64,000 nucleotides of DNA from Colletotrichum lupini (taxonomy: Eukaryota; Ascomycota; Sordariomycetes; Glomerellales; Glomerellaceae), in NCBI RefSeq assembly GCF_023278565.1, contig NC_064681.1, positions 2,604,001 through 2,668,000 of the forward strand, written 5' to 3'. The notes beneath the pieces are model-generated. The model was not told where the DNA came from. It worked only from the letters and a program-made list of their open reading frames with translations, and did no database searches. Shown here in pieces: positions 24,513-35,120 of the stretch. The position numbers and the translations under genes are program-made. Positions within the stretch are counted from its first letter, which is position 1. The number at the start of each line of letters is the position of its first letter.

Positions 24513-27188
24513 GCCCGAACCGTCACAATTTCTTCCCAACTTCGCATCCAGTCTATACTCTCTCCCGCGTCGGATTCCGATGACGCACCTACAGCGTCCT
24601 CTACTCACACCACGCCGAAGAGGAGATATCAAGAAACATTTTCGCCTTCGGAGAGAACCTCCGCGCCCCCCGCTGTAGCAGAGCCCGCAGATAGGCAAGC
24701 TTCGGGAGGGGCCAGATTTCACACTTCCGTCCTGCCCGACGACGATGACTTGAGGCCGATCTTGGCGGGAGGCTCAAGTGCCAAGAGGCCCTCTAGAGCC
24801 ATGCGGCCGCCGATGAGATCCAGCATAGCTTGTTTGAGATGCAGGAAATCCAAAATCAAATGCGACAACGACAATACTGGATCGCCTTGCGACACGTGCA
24901 TCAAGGCAGGACACAAGTGTGAGTTTCCTGATCCAACACCTCTTCCGGCGAAACGATCAGAACCGCCGACTGCGCCGAAGCAGGAAAGGGAAGTCGGGCA
25001 TGACCGGAAGCGAGTGAAGAAGCTCGAAGATGCCACGTCCTCTGATGGACGTACTGTCGCCGCGCTTGCTCAGGAAGTGCTTTCGGCGCCCTATCTTACC
25101 GTCGACTTGTGGCATCAACTCTTCGACATATATAAGCTGCACTTCGCTACCGAACTCCCGTTCTTACATCTCCCGACTCTCAAGGGTATCATTCACGACA
25201 AAGACATCAAGAAGCCGTCAACCGAATCAAATCTGATCCTTTTGGGCATTCTGGCTCTCACCGCAAGATTGCACCCCGACTTGGTCAAATATGTGGCGCA
25301 CATCACACATGACAAAATCGCCGGCCCAAAATCTCGCGGTGCTCTACCCAGGCCGGAGCCATCAATGGCCTCAGAGTACTTCGCAAACGCTCTTACAAAG
25401 GCACTGGGACAACTCGAATCAGCCCTGACATCAGCTACTGTCGTCCGTGTCCAAGCTTTTCTCATGCTCGGCTTGTACAAATGGAGCCAGCCGAACGGCG
25501 GCCTAGCGGCATGGATGTATGTTGGCGTTGCCATACGGATGGCTCAAGGCTTGAAATTGGGGTTCGGAGACAAGCCTTTGAGAGGGAGGAGAAATTTGAC
25601 TCTGTCTCCTCGGTCGAGTAAATCTACTCAACTACCCTCAGACCGTTGGAAAGACCAGGAGATTAGGCGTCGTACCATGTTCAGTTGCTTGATACTGGAC
25701 CGTCTTTTGTCCTGCGGATCTGATCGGGTTTCCATGGTTCGGTCCGACGATCTTCAAATCCAGCTGCCATGCACTGAACACGCCTTCGACCTAGGCCGCG
25801 TTGTCTATACCGGATTCTTACGACAGGTGGGACATGGCATGGAGCCACCAATCGATGACAGTGTCTTGAGTCGATTCGTGCAACTAGCAGATTTCTGGGG
25901 CGATATCACCAAGTACAGTTTCGCGGGCGGCCGCCATACGGAATCCCTTCCGCCGTGGGACCAAGAGTCGACTTTCTATCAACTGAATAAGAAGGTAGAT
26001 GCCTTTTACGCTCACCTTCCGGAAGAGTTCACCTGGTCTAGCTCGAACTTTTGGAAACACGACAACAGCACGTATGTGTCACTTCACATGCTGGGTGCCC
26101 TATGCAAAATCATGCTGCATCGCGAATACATCCCGTTCATCGCCATCAAATGTTCCGAGCCGGTTGGTCCTCTGGACGAGCCCGTCTTTGACCCCGAAAC
26201 TGTTCCCGACCACTTTTGGGAGCGAAGCGCAGAGCAGGTTTTCAAGGCTGGAAGGGAAATCATCGACCTCATCTCGACATGCCGAGACAAGCTTCCTCAT
26301 TCGTCACTAGTCATATTCGCAATTTGGCAAGCAGCGTTTGTTAGAATATACGCAAGGCACTATCCCCACATGGATACTCAAAACCACATGGTTAGTAAAC
26401 AGGAGATCGAAGAACGGAATTCAGGAGCCATGTCTGAGAACACGCAGACGGGGAACACCAGTATCGCTTTCCAAGCATTGACCAAGGTTGCACCTTACTT
26501 CAGCATGGCCTCCAATTACGTCACGTATTTCAAGGACATTAATCAGTATCTCACCAAGGTCTACTCCGACTACACAAATCGAGGTTCGAAGAAGAGCGGA
26601 GACGGTTCTCTAACCATTCGACTGGGAGGAGGTGGCGGCGGACTAGAAGAGTGGAGGGCAAAGGCCGACAAGATTACGAGCAACGGCATCATCATGGACG
26701 ATGACCGTCCAACCGCCTACGACGGCTCTGATGGATCGCGGGCTAGCACATTGGAAAGAAGCTCTTCCTTGGGACCTGAGTATTCTCATCTCAGCGGGAG
26801 CGGTTCGGACAGCCGGAGGGATTCCCGCCAAGCGTCGTCATTTACCGCCATCAACGCCGCCGCATTCCACCAGCAAGCCGGTCACGAAGGCTATGTCGGA
26901 GGCATTCCACATCACTCACCAACTCAGGGCTTCCCGCCAACTCCCGGCTCCCTATCAAACGAGGCTACGATGGCTAATGTTAATGCCGAGACAGTCAGCA
27001 TCGATTCATATGTGCAGCAGAACCAGGGTCAGCGATTCGGCACTATGCTTGAGGACATTCAGGAATTCACGACGGGCGGGATGGTCTGCGCGCCCAATAT
27101 TGGTGACTGGGACATGCTCAAGCCCCCCTTCTACACGCAGATGGCCGGTGGCAACCCGTTGCCCCAGTTCAGCGGGAGTTATTCTTGA
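24513..27188 (+). CDS. Zn2Cys6 fungal transcription factor (5' end unresolved)
   Basis: A nuclear, DNA-binding regulator. The zinc binuclear cluster is at about 24834-24930: CLRC, RKSKIK, C, eight residues, CDTC, six residues, C, which fits CX2CX6CX5-12CX2CX6-8C. It is followed by a basic linker, the fungal-specific transcription factor domain (about 25070-26350, with helical blocks around WMYVGVAIRMAQ and RRRTMFSCLILDR), a Gly-rich segment and a Ser-rich tail. The first in-frame ATG is at 24801. However, coding-like sequence with the typical IQSILSPASDSDD pattern continues in frame back to 24513, right after a candidate acceptor TATAACAG, so a short upstream exon with the real ATG is expected and was not found. 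Otherwise it is one uninterrupted exon. I cannot name the target pathway, and no enzyme cluster adjoins it. Confidence 0.9.
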   Translation, partial: ARTVTISSQLRIQSILSPASDSDDAPTASSTHTTPKRRYQETFSPSERTSAPPAVAEPADRQASGGARFHTSVLPDDDDLRPILAGGSSAKRPSRAMRPPMRSSIACLRCRKSKIKCDNDNTGSPCDTCIKAGHKCEFPDPTPLPAKRSEPPTAPKQEREVGHDRKRVKKLEDATSSDGRTVAALAQEVLSAPYLTVDLWHQLFDIYKLHFATELPFLHLPTLKGIIHDKDIKKPSTESNLILLGILALTARLHPDLVKYVAHITHDKIAGPKSRGALPRPEPSMASEYFANALTKALGQLESALTSATVVRVQAFLMLGLYKWSQPNGGLAAWMYVGVAIRMAQGLKLGFGDKPLRGRRNLTLSPRSSKSTQLPSDRWKDQEIRRRTMFSCLILDRLLSCGSDRVSMVRSDDLQIQLPCTEHAFDLGRVVYTGFLRQVGHGMEPPIDDSVLSRFVQLADFWGDITKYSFAGGRHTESLPPWDQESTFYQLNKKVDAFYAHLPEEFTWSSSNFWKHDNSTYVSLHMLGALCKIMLHREYIPFIAIKCSEPVGPLDEPVFDPETVPDHFWERSAEQVFKAGREIIDLISTCRDKLPHSSLVIFAIWQAAFVRIYARHYPHMDTQNHMVSKQEIEERNSGAMSENTQTGNTSIAFQALTKVAPYFSMASNYVTYFKDINQYLTKVYSDYTNRGSKKSGDGSLTIRLGGGGGGLEEWRAKADKITSNGIIMDDDRPTAYDGSDGSRASTLERSSSLGPEYSHLSGSGSDSRRDSRQASSFTAINAAAFHQQAGHEGYVGGIPHHSPTQGFPPTPGSLSNEATMANVNAETVSIDSYVQQNQGQRFGTMLEDIQEFTTGGMVCAPNIGDWDMLKPPFYTQMAGGNPLPQFSGSYS

Positions 27189-30149
27189 AGGGGTCAGATG
27201 AGCAGGTGGGAGAGGCTTCTAGGCCCCTAACCCGAGACATGATTATATGGGGAATGATGTATGGGAACGCTGTGTAAGGGAATTGTATTTGAGCGCGTGA
27301 TATTTTCAGACAGAAGTTACGAGTGCGTTATAGTCTTGGATACGAAGCCATGACGAACCCTTCCCCCCCCCACCCCCTTCGCTGCGGAGCGAGAAGTCAC
27401 AGGAAAATGTCGACCGGGCATAATCAGCATGAGAGAGCGTTAGAAAAAAGAAAGAAAAGATAATCATCACCGTATTTACGAAGAGTTGTTCCGCGGTGCA
27501 ATAAGTTGCGCCACATAAGGGAAGGGCGAACGCTAATAATCCATGCCGAAAGTTTACTGATAGAGAGTCCTCTCTCTCCCTTGGCACTGCCTGCCGCGAA
27601 CGTTGAGCCACGTTCTCGTCACGTTCACGTCACGCAATTTCCTCGTGGTATTTCTCTCGTCTCTTTCTGCTTGCAGCTTTTTGTTGCGCTTCGATCACGT
27701 GGGGGAAGCGTGTCAGAAGTCGAGTCGAGTCGAGCTCGATTTGAGTTCGAGTCAAAAAATGAGGAACAAGTCAAGTCAGTCTTGTCAGGTCAGTCAAAGA
27801 GGTCTGTCTCTGTACGACGCCGGCCGTGTCCGTTTTCCCCTAACATGTTTCGGCACTGGAACAATGTCTCGAACTGTTTGTTCCTGGAATGAAGGTTTAC
27901 CGATTCCCAGGTACGCGTTGCGTTGCGCGGTGTTTGCGTAGCCATTTTCGCATGTTCAAAAGTTGACCCGAAAGGGAGCGCATTCCAATCCACCCAACCA
28001 AACCAACCTAATCCTTGGAGGGGAGGAGGACCGTAAGTAGTACCTAGTTCTAGCCCACCAGAGGGACACACTCCCCCAGCTCCAGCCAGCCACACGGAAT
28101 CCAGGGTTGACAAGGTTGCGGGCGTTGTGTTTAGGGGTTCTCTCGATGACGCGCCGACCGGCCTTTTTTCTCTGTATGGGATTTTGTATCTCACCTTACT
28201 CGAATGCGGCGCTATTTGTCCAAGGCTCCGGCTGGCAATTACTATCGTGTTTTGTGTAATCTACGATTCATGTTGATGACGACTGCCAATGTCAGTCACT
28301 CTGTCTCCCCCGACTTCCGGAGTGAATGGGAAAAAAAAGTAAATATGCGCCGGCAGCGTTACACAGGGGAAAAAACACAAGCCACGTAGTCCGGCGCTCG
28401 GGAAGCCGTGGGTGATGTGGTGGGATCACTCGAATCCCGAGACCTTTTTCTTTCCCTGGTACCTTTGGTGTCGGGTGTCCAAGGTAGGCTATTGGGCTTA
28501 CGGAAAACTCCATCAAACACCCCCCCCCCCCTTTTTCTTTTTTAACCCTCCCTCACACCCGGCCCGCTAACATGCTACTTTTCAGTTTCTCACCTGGCTT
28601 CTGGGTTGTATCTTTGTACCACGCACACTGTTTATCGTTTTTTTTCCTTCTTGTCTTTCTGTCCGCCTCCCGAAGGGAAAGATTGTTTAATCTTGTTGAA
28701 TGGCATTTTGCTGTCTCATCTGACGAACGTGTGATCGTCACCGAGTGCCAGCGAGTGCCAGCGGGCGGTTTGTGCGGTTCTGTGCGACTTGCCTTGTTTG
28801 TACTCATGTGTGTTGGGAAAGGGGAGGGGGGTTACTGTTACTCCCGGTCCGAACCGTGCGGTGGGTTCGGACGATACCTAATGCCGACCCGATCGGAAGG
28901 TAAGGTAGTACAGGAAAGGGGGAGGACAGCGAGACTCGGATCCGGTGTGGGGTGCGGGTCCGGTCCGGGGCTTACAGGACCGATGCGGGACGGACGGAGT
29001 GGGGGCGGACTGCGGTGCCTCGAGACAACAACCGGACCGTGAGTGTAAAGACACAGAAAACGGGAGCCCAGGCCAGTAGGGACGGTTAGGGCAGGCAACG
29101 GCGTGTCTGAGCAAAATTCTGGTCCAACGAGGACTATTGCCCAGTATCATCGAACCGTTGTTGGTAATCAAAAAGTTCGTCCCAAAAATAGAAACTAGAC
29201 CAGGTTGGTCATGCAGCCAGCTTCTCAGCCCAGCCTTGGAGGGGCTTCTTGCAGCCTAGGCAGCAGCAAACGAGAAGCAGGATCCAGCGGGCATCAGCAG
29301 CCGGCGAGAATGCACGGCCGCACAGCCCTCCATGGAAAGGAAAAACAAAATGGTAGCGAGACAGGCGACGCGGGTGGCCGCAGCTTTTTCGGGGCTGAGG
29401 CAGGCGGGGAGGATTGAACCCGACCAGACCATACTAATAGCAACAACCAACGCGGTAACGCCAGCCGTTCGTGCGTTGCAGGCGACCCGGGTCCATGAGC
29501 TCCAATGTAAGATTTTCCAGGATTTGAGGGTAATAATAAGCTTAGCTTACTAGCGAATCCCACGGGCTGCATGTCCATCCACCTCAACAGCCCGTCCCAT
29601 GTTGGCCCTACCAGGCGACCGCTTAGCTGACCGATGAACCTAAAATGCTCCAGTCAACTTGTCGCTAGTCCTTTTGCCAAGGATATTGCCTTACCTCGCC
29701 GGCCATGCTGCCATTGCATGGTGGAGGCGCACTCAGAGGAGTTGCTTTTCAACCCCCCGCCTAAGCAGGCTCTAGCCCGAATCACACCTTCGTACATGGA
29801 CCGAAATCTGGTGTCCAGCGCGGAGAAAATAGAGAACAGGTCATTAGGCTGTCAGATTGCTAGATTGAGAGCCTTCTTGCGGCGATACTAGTTTCTGGGC
29901 ACTGACTGGGGTTCTCTTCCTTTCTACGGTAGTTTGAACCTGCGGTTGAGGCTGAGTGATATTGCGGCCTTGTCGATGTAGGGCCCAGTGTCCGAAACTC
30001 TCTGGAGTAGCCGGAGGTTGAAGAATATATGATCGAGGAGGACACGCTTCTCTAGGTATTAGTCTAGCTGAATATCCATCAGTTTCAAACCTCTAGCAAG
30101 ACCTTTCCCTTTTCTCTTGTTTGTTACATTGTCGAGCACCTGTTTCATC
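27189..30149. other. Gene-free intergenic region
   Basis: About 3 kb with no supportable gene. It has low-complexity tracts: a C/G run near 27362-27377, GTCGA/GAGTC repeats at 27715-27755, and a run of about 13 C followed by T-rich sequence near 28519-28540. The first 100-300 bp should be the 3' UTR of the transcription factor and the last few hundred the promoter of the S28 peptidase. Confidence 0.45.
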
Positions 30150-31761
30150 ATGAAGGCATCAATATTCGCTTCCGCAGTGGCCTTCGCAGCCACTGTGATG
30201 GCTTCAATTCCGACCCCACAACTAAAGGCGCCGCAATTATCACAATTCCCTAAGATGGGTGGCCTCCAACGCCGAGCGCATTCGGGGACGCAGGTCCATA
30301 ACGGCACGTTCGACCAGTATCTAGACCATACCGACTTGTCCAAGGGCACTTTCAAACAAAGATACTGGTATAATTCGGAGCACTGGGGCGGCCCAGGATA
30401 TCCCGTGTTCATGTTGAATGGTGGTGAAGGTGATGCTGAGGGCCTGACCGGTTATCTGGAAAACGGCACCTTGACATACTTGTATGCTGAGACGTACAAA
30501 GGCGCGATCGTCCTGATGGAGCGTAAGTCAGCTGTTGGAAAGTCCGCAAGAAGACTTTGCTAAACTGACACTCACCGTTATAGACCGGTATTACGGAAAA
30601 TCTCTCCCCTTCAAGACTTTCACAGCCGACACCTTGCAGTATCTCAATGTCCCGCAGGCCATCTATGACAACACCCACTTCGCCGAAACTGTCGAGCTTC
30701 CTTTCGACAAGAAGAAAGGTGCCAACGCAGACAAGTCTCCTTGGGTGTTAATCGGTGGCAGTTATCCTGGCGCCCTTTCCGCGTGGACATCTGTCATTGC
30801 ACCTGGCACCTTTGCTGCCTACCATGCAAGCTCTGCCGTCGTGCAGGCTATTGATGATTTCTGGCAGTTCTTCACTCCCATTGAGCAGGCCCTGCCGCGA
30901 GCCTGCTCTGCCGATGTAAAGCTTGTCATCAAGCAAGTAGACAGCGTGCTTGACAAGGGCTCCGCAAAGGAGATCGATGCCATGAAGGAAGAATTTGGTT
31001 TGGAAACTCTTGAGGACAATGCCGACTTCGCGTGGTACCTACTGAGGCCCATCATCGAGTGGGCAAGCAACGAGACCGCGGTATACGAGTTCTGTGACTA
31101 TATCGAAACGAGCACGAACAACGGCAACATTATCAAGGGCACCGAAAAGTCGGGTGTTGGCTTGAAGGCTGCGTGGAAAGGATACACATCGTATATGTAC
31201 AGCCGGTATAGCAAGGTTTGCGAGGGCGAGGAAGCATGCGACTTGTATGGAAAAGCGGTGGGATACAACAGACCGAACGACCTCAGCGCCGATCGCAGTT
31301 GGACTTGGCAACTTTGCAACGAGCCCTTTGGATGGTGGCATGTCGGCCCGCCCAAGTCGGACGGCACCAATATCGTGTCATCACACGTGCGGCCTGCCGA
31401 CCGCCAGCGCCAGTGCGATCTCCGCTTCCCACAAACGTTTGGATTCAAGCCGGCCAGCTCCGAGGGATTCACGGCGGCCATGTTCAACGACTGGACTGGT
31501 GGTTGGAACGCCACGTTTGAGAATGTCCTCTTCTGCGATGGCGAGCATGACGGTTGGAGGTCGGCATCGATGAACTCTGATTATCGCCCTGGCGGACCGG
31601 TCAAGACCACCGAACAGACGGCTACCTTTGTGGTCAAGGGAGCGAACCACGTCCCGGACTTTCTTCTGAACAACGGCGAAGACAATGCCGCGATCATTGA
31701 GCAAGAGGTGAAGGTCATTGGCAAGTGGATCAAGGCGTGGAAGCCGAACAAGTCGTCATAG
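30150..31761 (+). CDS. Secreted serine peptidase, family S28
   Basis: Two exons, 30150-30522 and 30584-31761, give 516 residues. The 61-bp intron (GTAAGT...GTTATAG) splits the His codon of MEHRYYG, a family hallmark. The N-terminus is a clear signal peptide (MKASIFASAVAFAATVMA), so the protein is secreted or vacuolar. S28 enzymes (lysosomal Pro-X carboxypeptidase, DPP7, fungal acid prolyl peptidases) cleave after proline. The catalytic serine is in GGSYPG (Ser184); the acid is likely Asp447 in GEHDGW and the base His480 in GANHVPD. Several NxS/T sequons are present. Length matches the family. It probably helps degrade proline-rich proteins outside the cell; exact specificity cannot be read from sequence. 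The open frame starting earlier at 30117 uses a TTG; the ATG at 30150 fits the signal peptide. Confidence 0.92.
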
Positions 31762-34700
31762 TCAGCCGGGGTTATGAAGTATTCGGGATGTATTTATGGA
31801 ATAGCATTGGGTGGCGTTTATGGAGGGTTCGGTCTGGAAGCTGTTTGCTGCATAGAGTTGTTTGGATTTAGGTGATACCTTTTGCATATTAGATAGGACT
31901 ACTCATAAGAAGAGGAACTTGCATACCTGGAAGACATTTGCCACTTTGAAATACTTGAAAGAGATCGTAGACCGGACCTCCGCGAAGCCAGATGACAAGA
32001 AAGTGACGTGAGGATATGCCGCATATTGACTAATCCCTGATCAAAGAACCGAGATACGCCAGTGATACATTCTAGCAACAGACATGTTGCCCTGCGATGT
32101 CGTGGCCGGAAGTTGGGGTGGTGTGGAAGATAACTCCTTCCAGGAAACATTTGACGACTGGTGATTCTCAAGCTTTGAACGTCCCGCTGTCGACATCGGT
32201 GCTACTTTTCCAAGTAGATAGAGTTTTCTTAGTCTAGCAGGAAGGGTATCGTGCATCCAGGCAAGTACTTCTCAGGAAGCCGCGGGGTTGATCGGCCATT
32301 CCTTCCTTCGGCACATGTGGCTTTTGGTACTGCCGTAGACGTAAACTTTTTCTCCGTCCGGTTCGGATGCAGATTGCGAAAGTCTTACAAACTCTTCACT
32401 ACACCTAAGATTATCAATCGGCCAGTAGGGGGTTTGACGGCTTATTTGCTGACTACCACAGAGGTGAGTCATTTGTGCTGTTTGTATCCATGTATATGAC
32501 AAATGTATAGTGCTTACTCGTCTTTGTTGTTCCTAGGTTTCCACTCTCCACGATGGCGAAAACGAGAACGACGGCGTAGCCTCACAGCATAGGTAGATGG
32601 CGATGGTATCGGAACGACGTCCGTCCCGATGGCCCCACGAATATCTACTGATGCGGACCGCGGTTCCTTATCTATCTCGGAGAACTCAGGAACCTCCTCG
32701 ATTGGCCCCGGCGCCCACCTGGGACTACCTTGTCACTACTCAAACCGGCCGAGCGATCTTCAGAGACAACTGATAGATAAGCTTATCAATCTGGGGAAGA
32801 TCAAGCTGCTCCTCGCCGTTGGGACGTTCACCCCAGCACCAATGTCACGGGAACTTTCCCATCTGTAGCCTTATGCAAGGCACAAGTATTCCAGCTGGTT
32901 CGCTCGAACTCGAGATTGCCGAGCAATGTCAATCTGGCTGTCAAACAAAGGCAGATGTCGATGCTCGCCCATCTCGCTCTACCTAAACTTGACCGAGCTT
33001 CACCGAAGGTATCTGGGACCCCCCCACGGCGCGCACACCGGTACCGGGCCGGATTGTCTTGACCATGCCGGCCACAGGCCCTTGTACAGATGCATATTGG
33101 CGCAAGAATCCTCGGCCATATACGATCCTCAATATCCCCGACGATGATCCCATGTCCAACATTGTCAGCATTCCTCGGGAAATACGGCAACGCGACAAAA
33201 TCCTCCGTGGGCTGTTTCGGACCACAAAGCCTACTGGGGTTGGCAGACGGGAAGAGAAGCTGCACGGAGGTAACACCGACACGCAACAGCTTCCCCGCAC
33301 TCGTGGACGGAAATCATGTCATGCATAAATCGCGCTTTACTGTCGAGCTTCCCTTTCGTCGCCTTGACTTTTGCCTTGCAGTATGGCATTGTCATAAATT
33401 GCGCTTTGCAACGGGGACAGTAGATCGGCACGCCCTTTGGGTAACTCAATTGGAACGGTACCTGATTTACCCCGCCCTCATGTGGAATCTTTGGCTTTTC
33501 TTTGGGTGCCAGTCACAGCATCAATAACTCCAAAGTATTATGGGAAGGTTAGCTGGGAGCCAGCACTTTTGCTGCCATGTCCCGCCAGAGGAGACATGAC
33601 GTCGACATATCCTCACCCACACGCAGTATGACCCATTGTTGTTGGCAGGATTGGTCATCTGGGTGGGCTGAGGCTCACCAAGACGTATCGTGTAAGTGTC
33701 GGAACCTCTTCTGGCCCCTCCCTCTATGTACTTGGTCTCACCCCCACAGGCTTCAGGGAGGTTTGCAGCTAACCTGGGCCGGGGTTGCAGCCTTTGTGCC
33801 GATCTGGAAGCCCAGGCCAACAAGCGCTCCTCGTCTTTGGTGGCTCTTGGGACACCAGTTCGCACCGTGACACCCACTCATGGTAGCTAGTCACGTTAGT
33901 GTAGGCGACCTCGCCAACCGATGGAGAGCTTCTCAAGAGCTTCGGAAGAGCTTCGAAGAGCTGTGGCAACTCTGGAGTTGCAACTAAACTGGCAGATTTT
34001 CTCACTTCTGTAGCCAGCTTCACTACTGCTCTCCAAGCGCCGAATTACTCCGAATTCTGATGTTTCTCACGAGTCTCAAACTCGCGAATGAGGGCTGGCC
34101 TGGCTCGAATTGGATGCTGCGCGTTTGGTTTGTTGGAGACACCCGAAAAGCTCGTTCTGGAAGCTGCGAGGATGGCCTTAGCCGCGGGGAAGTTTGTATC
34201 GAGCATGCAAAGCAACCTTCCCGACACCCCTGATAATTGCGGTTTCGAGCCTCGCCAAGATGCCGCACAACTTTCTTTTTTTTCGCCAGATGTTTTTCGA
34301 CCAGACAACAAATGCCAAATAAAGGTCTCTTGAAGCTTACCCTTTCCCGCGCAGTAGGGCGCAACAACGGCCGCTTCCAATACTCAAGGTACCGCAACTA
34401 TGTCGAATCCGGTGATCCGCGTCAAGCTCCAGCAATAGTAGCGTGGCTGCCCCCTCGGTGGGGCGTGGGATACGCCTCAGATGACGTCCGCTGATTTGCT
34501 CAACTGCAAACCTCTCCCACTCTCTGTCAAGGATGAAGCTGTCACGCTCCTCTTCTATCTGCACGTTATGACCAAAGGAATTGCACTGACTGGTACAAGG
34601 TCCACGGAACCGGAATACCTTTAGTGTACTTCCGAACGCAGTCCTTAATGTGTTGCCGTCTCACCTGATCCCATTCTGGCGCTCAGTACCCCGATCGTAC

Positions 34701-35120
34701 ACATGCTCACGCTGGCCACCAACATCCCCAAAATACTTCTCAGCTCCGTCAAGTAGCTGCACTGTAGACCAGAATGGCAAACCATGGCACGCCGAGTCAC
34801 CAATTGTACGTCTGACAATCCACACTCAGCATTTGGTGCACGTCTCGAACATGCCCTATTGCTAGCATGGCAACACCAACGTGTACCGTCGTATGCTTGC
34901 CGGCGTCTCCGCCGGTCTGGGAGAACCCAAGTAACTTTGCTGTGGCCCCTATAAGGTAAAGGTACTCGTCCGTTCTTCTCGTCTCGAAAGCATAGGTTGC
35001 CTTGCACATGCTACTTTCAACATTCTTCATATAACCTTGACCTTTGTTCCTCTCTCTTGTATCCGGCCTGTATTCAACACTCAAGCCATTGTCTTTCCGT
35101 AAACCCAATTACTTGTCACG
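31762..35120. other. Gene-poor intergenic region
   Basis: About 3.4 kb of normal GC with only short, mutually overlapping frames (the largest about 150 codons, 32828-33286 minus and 33090-33527 plus) and no domain. Downstream sequence includes the peptidase 3' UTR and the EGT1 promoter. An imperfect GAGCTTC/GAAGAGCT repeat lies at 33925-33962. Confidence 0.4.

Noticed and set aside
29395..29475. Possible tRNA on the minus strand (TTCAATC loop and a TGGCGTTACC A-box-like motif)
   Set aside because: The T-stem has at least two mismatches, no acceptor stem forms, and the anticodon arm is not convincing.
24513..31761. A biosynthetic or catabolic gene cluster around the Zn2Cys6 regulator and the S28 peptidase
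   Set aside because: The two genes are about 3 kb apart with no other enzyme, transporter or backbone synthase nearby. Proximity alone does not support a cluster.
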